A stretch of 7,148 nt of DNA from positions 1 through 7,148 of the forward strand of contig JAJXUQ010000027.1 of assembly GCA_021782685.1 (NCBI GenBank). The letters run 5' to 3'. The notes beneath the pieces are model-generated. The model saw nothing but the letters and a program-made list of their open reading frames with translations, ran no database searches and was not told where the DNA came from. A program made the translations under genes and the position numbers. This DNA comes from a bacterium. GTDB lineage: Bacteria > Patescibacteriota > Minisyncoccia > Phycocordibacterales > Phycocordibacteraceae. This document shows, in pieces, positions 6,363-7,148 of the stretch (positions are counted from its first letter, which is position 1; every line of letters starts with the position of its first letter).

Positions 6363-7148
6363 AAAAGCTCCTCCTTATTGCGCTTATCGCGGTAACTATG
6401 GCCGGAGTCGCGCATGCGGCTACCGCCGCCCCCTCGAGCGCTGCGCAGCCTGCAGGCGGTGCTGCTACGGCCCAGACCTCGGCGAGCGGGAATTTCGTCC
6501 CTCTCGCGCCGATCCCGGGACTCACCCAAGGCGTCGTAGCAAACTCAAGCGGACTCGCGAACTTCCTGAACAATCTTTACAAATATCTCGTCGGCGCTGC
6601 CGCGATACTCGCGGTCATCATGATCATCTGGGGCGGACTCGAGATATCGACGAAAGACAGCGTGAGCAAGAAAAGCGACGGGAAGGCGCGTATCACCCAG
6701 GCGATCTTCGGCCTCATCCTCGTGCTCTCTCCCGTGATCGTCTTCTCCATCATCAACCCGAGCATCCTGAATCTTTCGCTGAATCTTCCGCCTATCGCCA
6801 TAAGCCCGGGCACGTACGGCGGGAACGGAAGCGGTACAACGGCAGGAACTCAAGCTCAAACAACTGCTTCTAACAACAATACGGTCGCTGCAGCTGCGGC
6901 TTCCGGCGGATGTTCCGCTCCTACGGGAACATTGCTTATAAAAACAACATGCCCAACCCAGCAAGCTGCACAAAATGTTGCAGCCGCCTGCCCGAACGGT
7001 TCGGGAAACGTTTCTTCCTCGCTGTTTTCATCGCAATATCAAGCAGAGTGCGATACAACCTCAGGACCCATAACTGGCCCTTATGAATTCGTAGACACGG
7101 CCACCGGGGCCATCAGTTACATTGTCGGCTACTCGAATTACGAACCTC
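6359..7148 (+). CDS. VirB2/TrbC-like pilin candidate with cysteine-containing C-terminal extension (3' end outside window)
   Basis: The frame is open from ATG 6359 to the window edge (263 codons, no stop). The signal peptide has MKK, an apolar core and an AHA site (18-20). A low-complexity Ala/Thr/Ser/Gln stretch (21-44) leads to FVPLAPIPGLTQG (46-58). Two membrane helices follow at about 74-92, ending in IIWGGLEIS, and at 112-133, separated by the basic loop TKDSVSKKSDGKAR (98-111); then NPSILNLSLNLPP (133-145). Signal peptide plus two helices with a short basic loop is the VirB2/TrbC pilin layout, and I recall close relatives in Parcubacteria. After a Gly/Thr/Gln/Asn linker (151-174) comes an extension of at least 80 residues with Cys at 185, 198, 211 and 231, possibly two disulfides outside the membrane. 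Its codon use differs from the first half. ATGA overlap with the upstream gene implies coupling. The pilin role is inferred; it could also be a membrane-bound channel subunit. Confidence 0.75.
   Translation, partial: MKKLLLIALIAVTMAGVAHAATAAPSSAAQPAGGAATAQTSASGNFVPLAPIPGLTQGVVANSSGLANFLNNLYKYLVGAAAILAVIMIIWGGLEISTKDSVSKKSDGKARITQAIFGLILVLSPVIVFSIINPSILNLSLNLPPIAISPGTYGGNGSGTTAGTQAQTTASNNNTVAAAAASGGCSAPTGTLLIKTTCPTQQAAQNVAAACPNGSGNVSSSLFSSQYQAECDTTSGPITGPYEFVDTATGAISYIVGYSNYEP

Noticed and set aside
1..7148. tRNA, rRNA, CRISPR array, insertion sequence or alternative genetic code
   Set aside because: The window is nearly all protein coding, with no repeat-spacer pattern, terminal inverted repeats or transposase; gene ends use TGA, TAA and TAG in positions consistent with real stops.

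Overview
The window reads as bacterial accessory-type DNA, most likely from a Candidate Phyla Radiation (Patescibacteria) organism, probably of the Parcubacteria group, although with fairly GC-rich coding DNA. This placement is inference from protein patterns recalled from memory, not a search: a short DUF3467-like protein, a PrgI protein, a free-standing TraC-like protein beside a compact VirB4, and a two-helix pilin-like protein with the ending NPSILNLSLNLPP. All real genes lie on the + strand. Coding density is very high, with gaps of 3 to 46 bases and overlaps of 1, 4 and 23 bases. TGA, TAA and TAG all end genes, so the standard bacterial code fits and the TGA=Gly code of some CPR lineages does not.

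Region 1 (1-1737): the end, or all, of a tiny hydrophobic reading frame, then a DUF3467-like protein whose stop overlaps the start of a glucose-6-phosphate dehydrogenase gene (zwf). The enzyme has nearly all family motifs and opens the oxidative pentose phosphate pathway. A TATAGT box lies 7 bases before the ATG of the small protein.

Region 2 (1784-5328): the inner-membrane and energy core of a type IV secretion-like system: PrgI membrane protein, TraC-like N-terminal-domain protein, VirB4 ATPase with intact Walker A and B motifs, and a polytopic membrane protein with a charged, probably coiled-coil tail. The genes are tightly packed. A TGC-TATACT extended -10 box sits 7 bases before the first ATG.

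Region 3 (5358-7148): the exported part: a secreted beta-rich (Ig-like) protein with its own TATACT box, overlapping by 4 bases a VirB2/TrbC-like pilin candidate that runs off the window. The pilin candidate has a signal peptide, two membrane helices with a basic loop, a low-complexity linker and a cysteine-containing C-terminal extension with visibly different codon use.

Together, regions 2 and 3 suggest a cell-surface pilus or DNA-transfer apparatus of the VirB/Tra type. No relaxase, coupling protein (VirD4), VirB6 or outer-membrane gene is seen here, so the window cannot say whether it serves conjugation, DNA uptake or attachment. The three -10-like boxes 6-7 bases before ATG codons suggest leaderless transcripts at the head of each of three transcription units.
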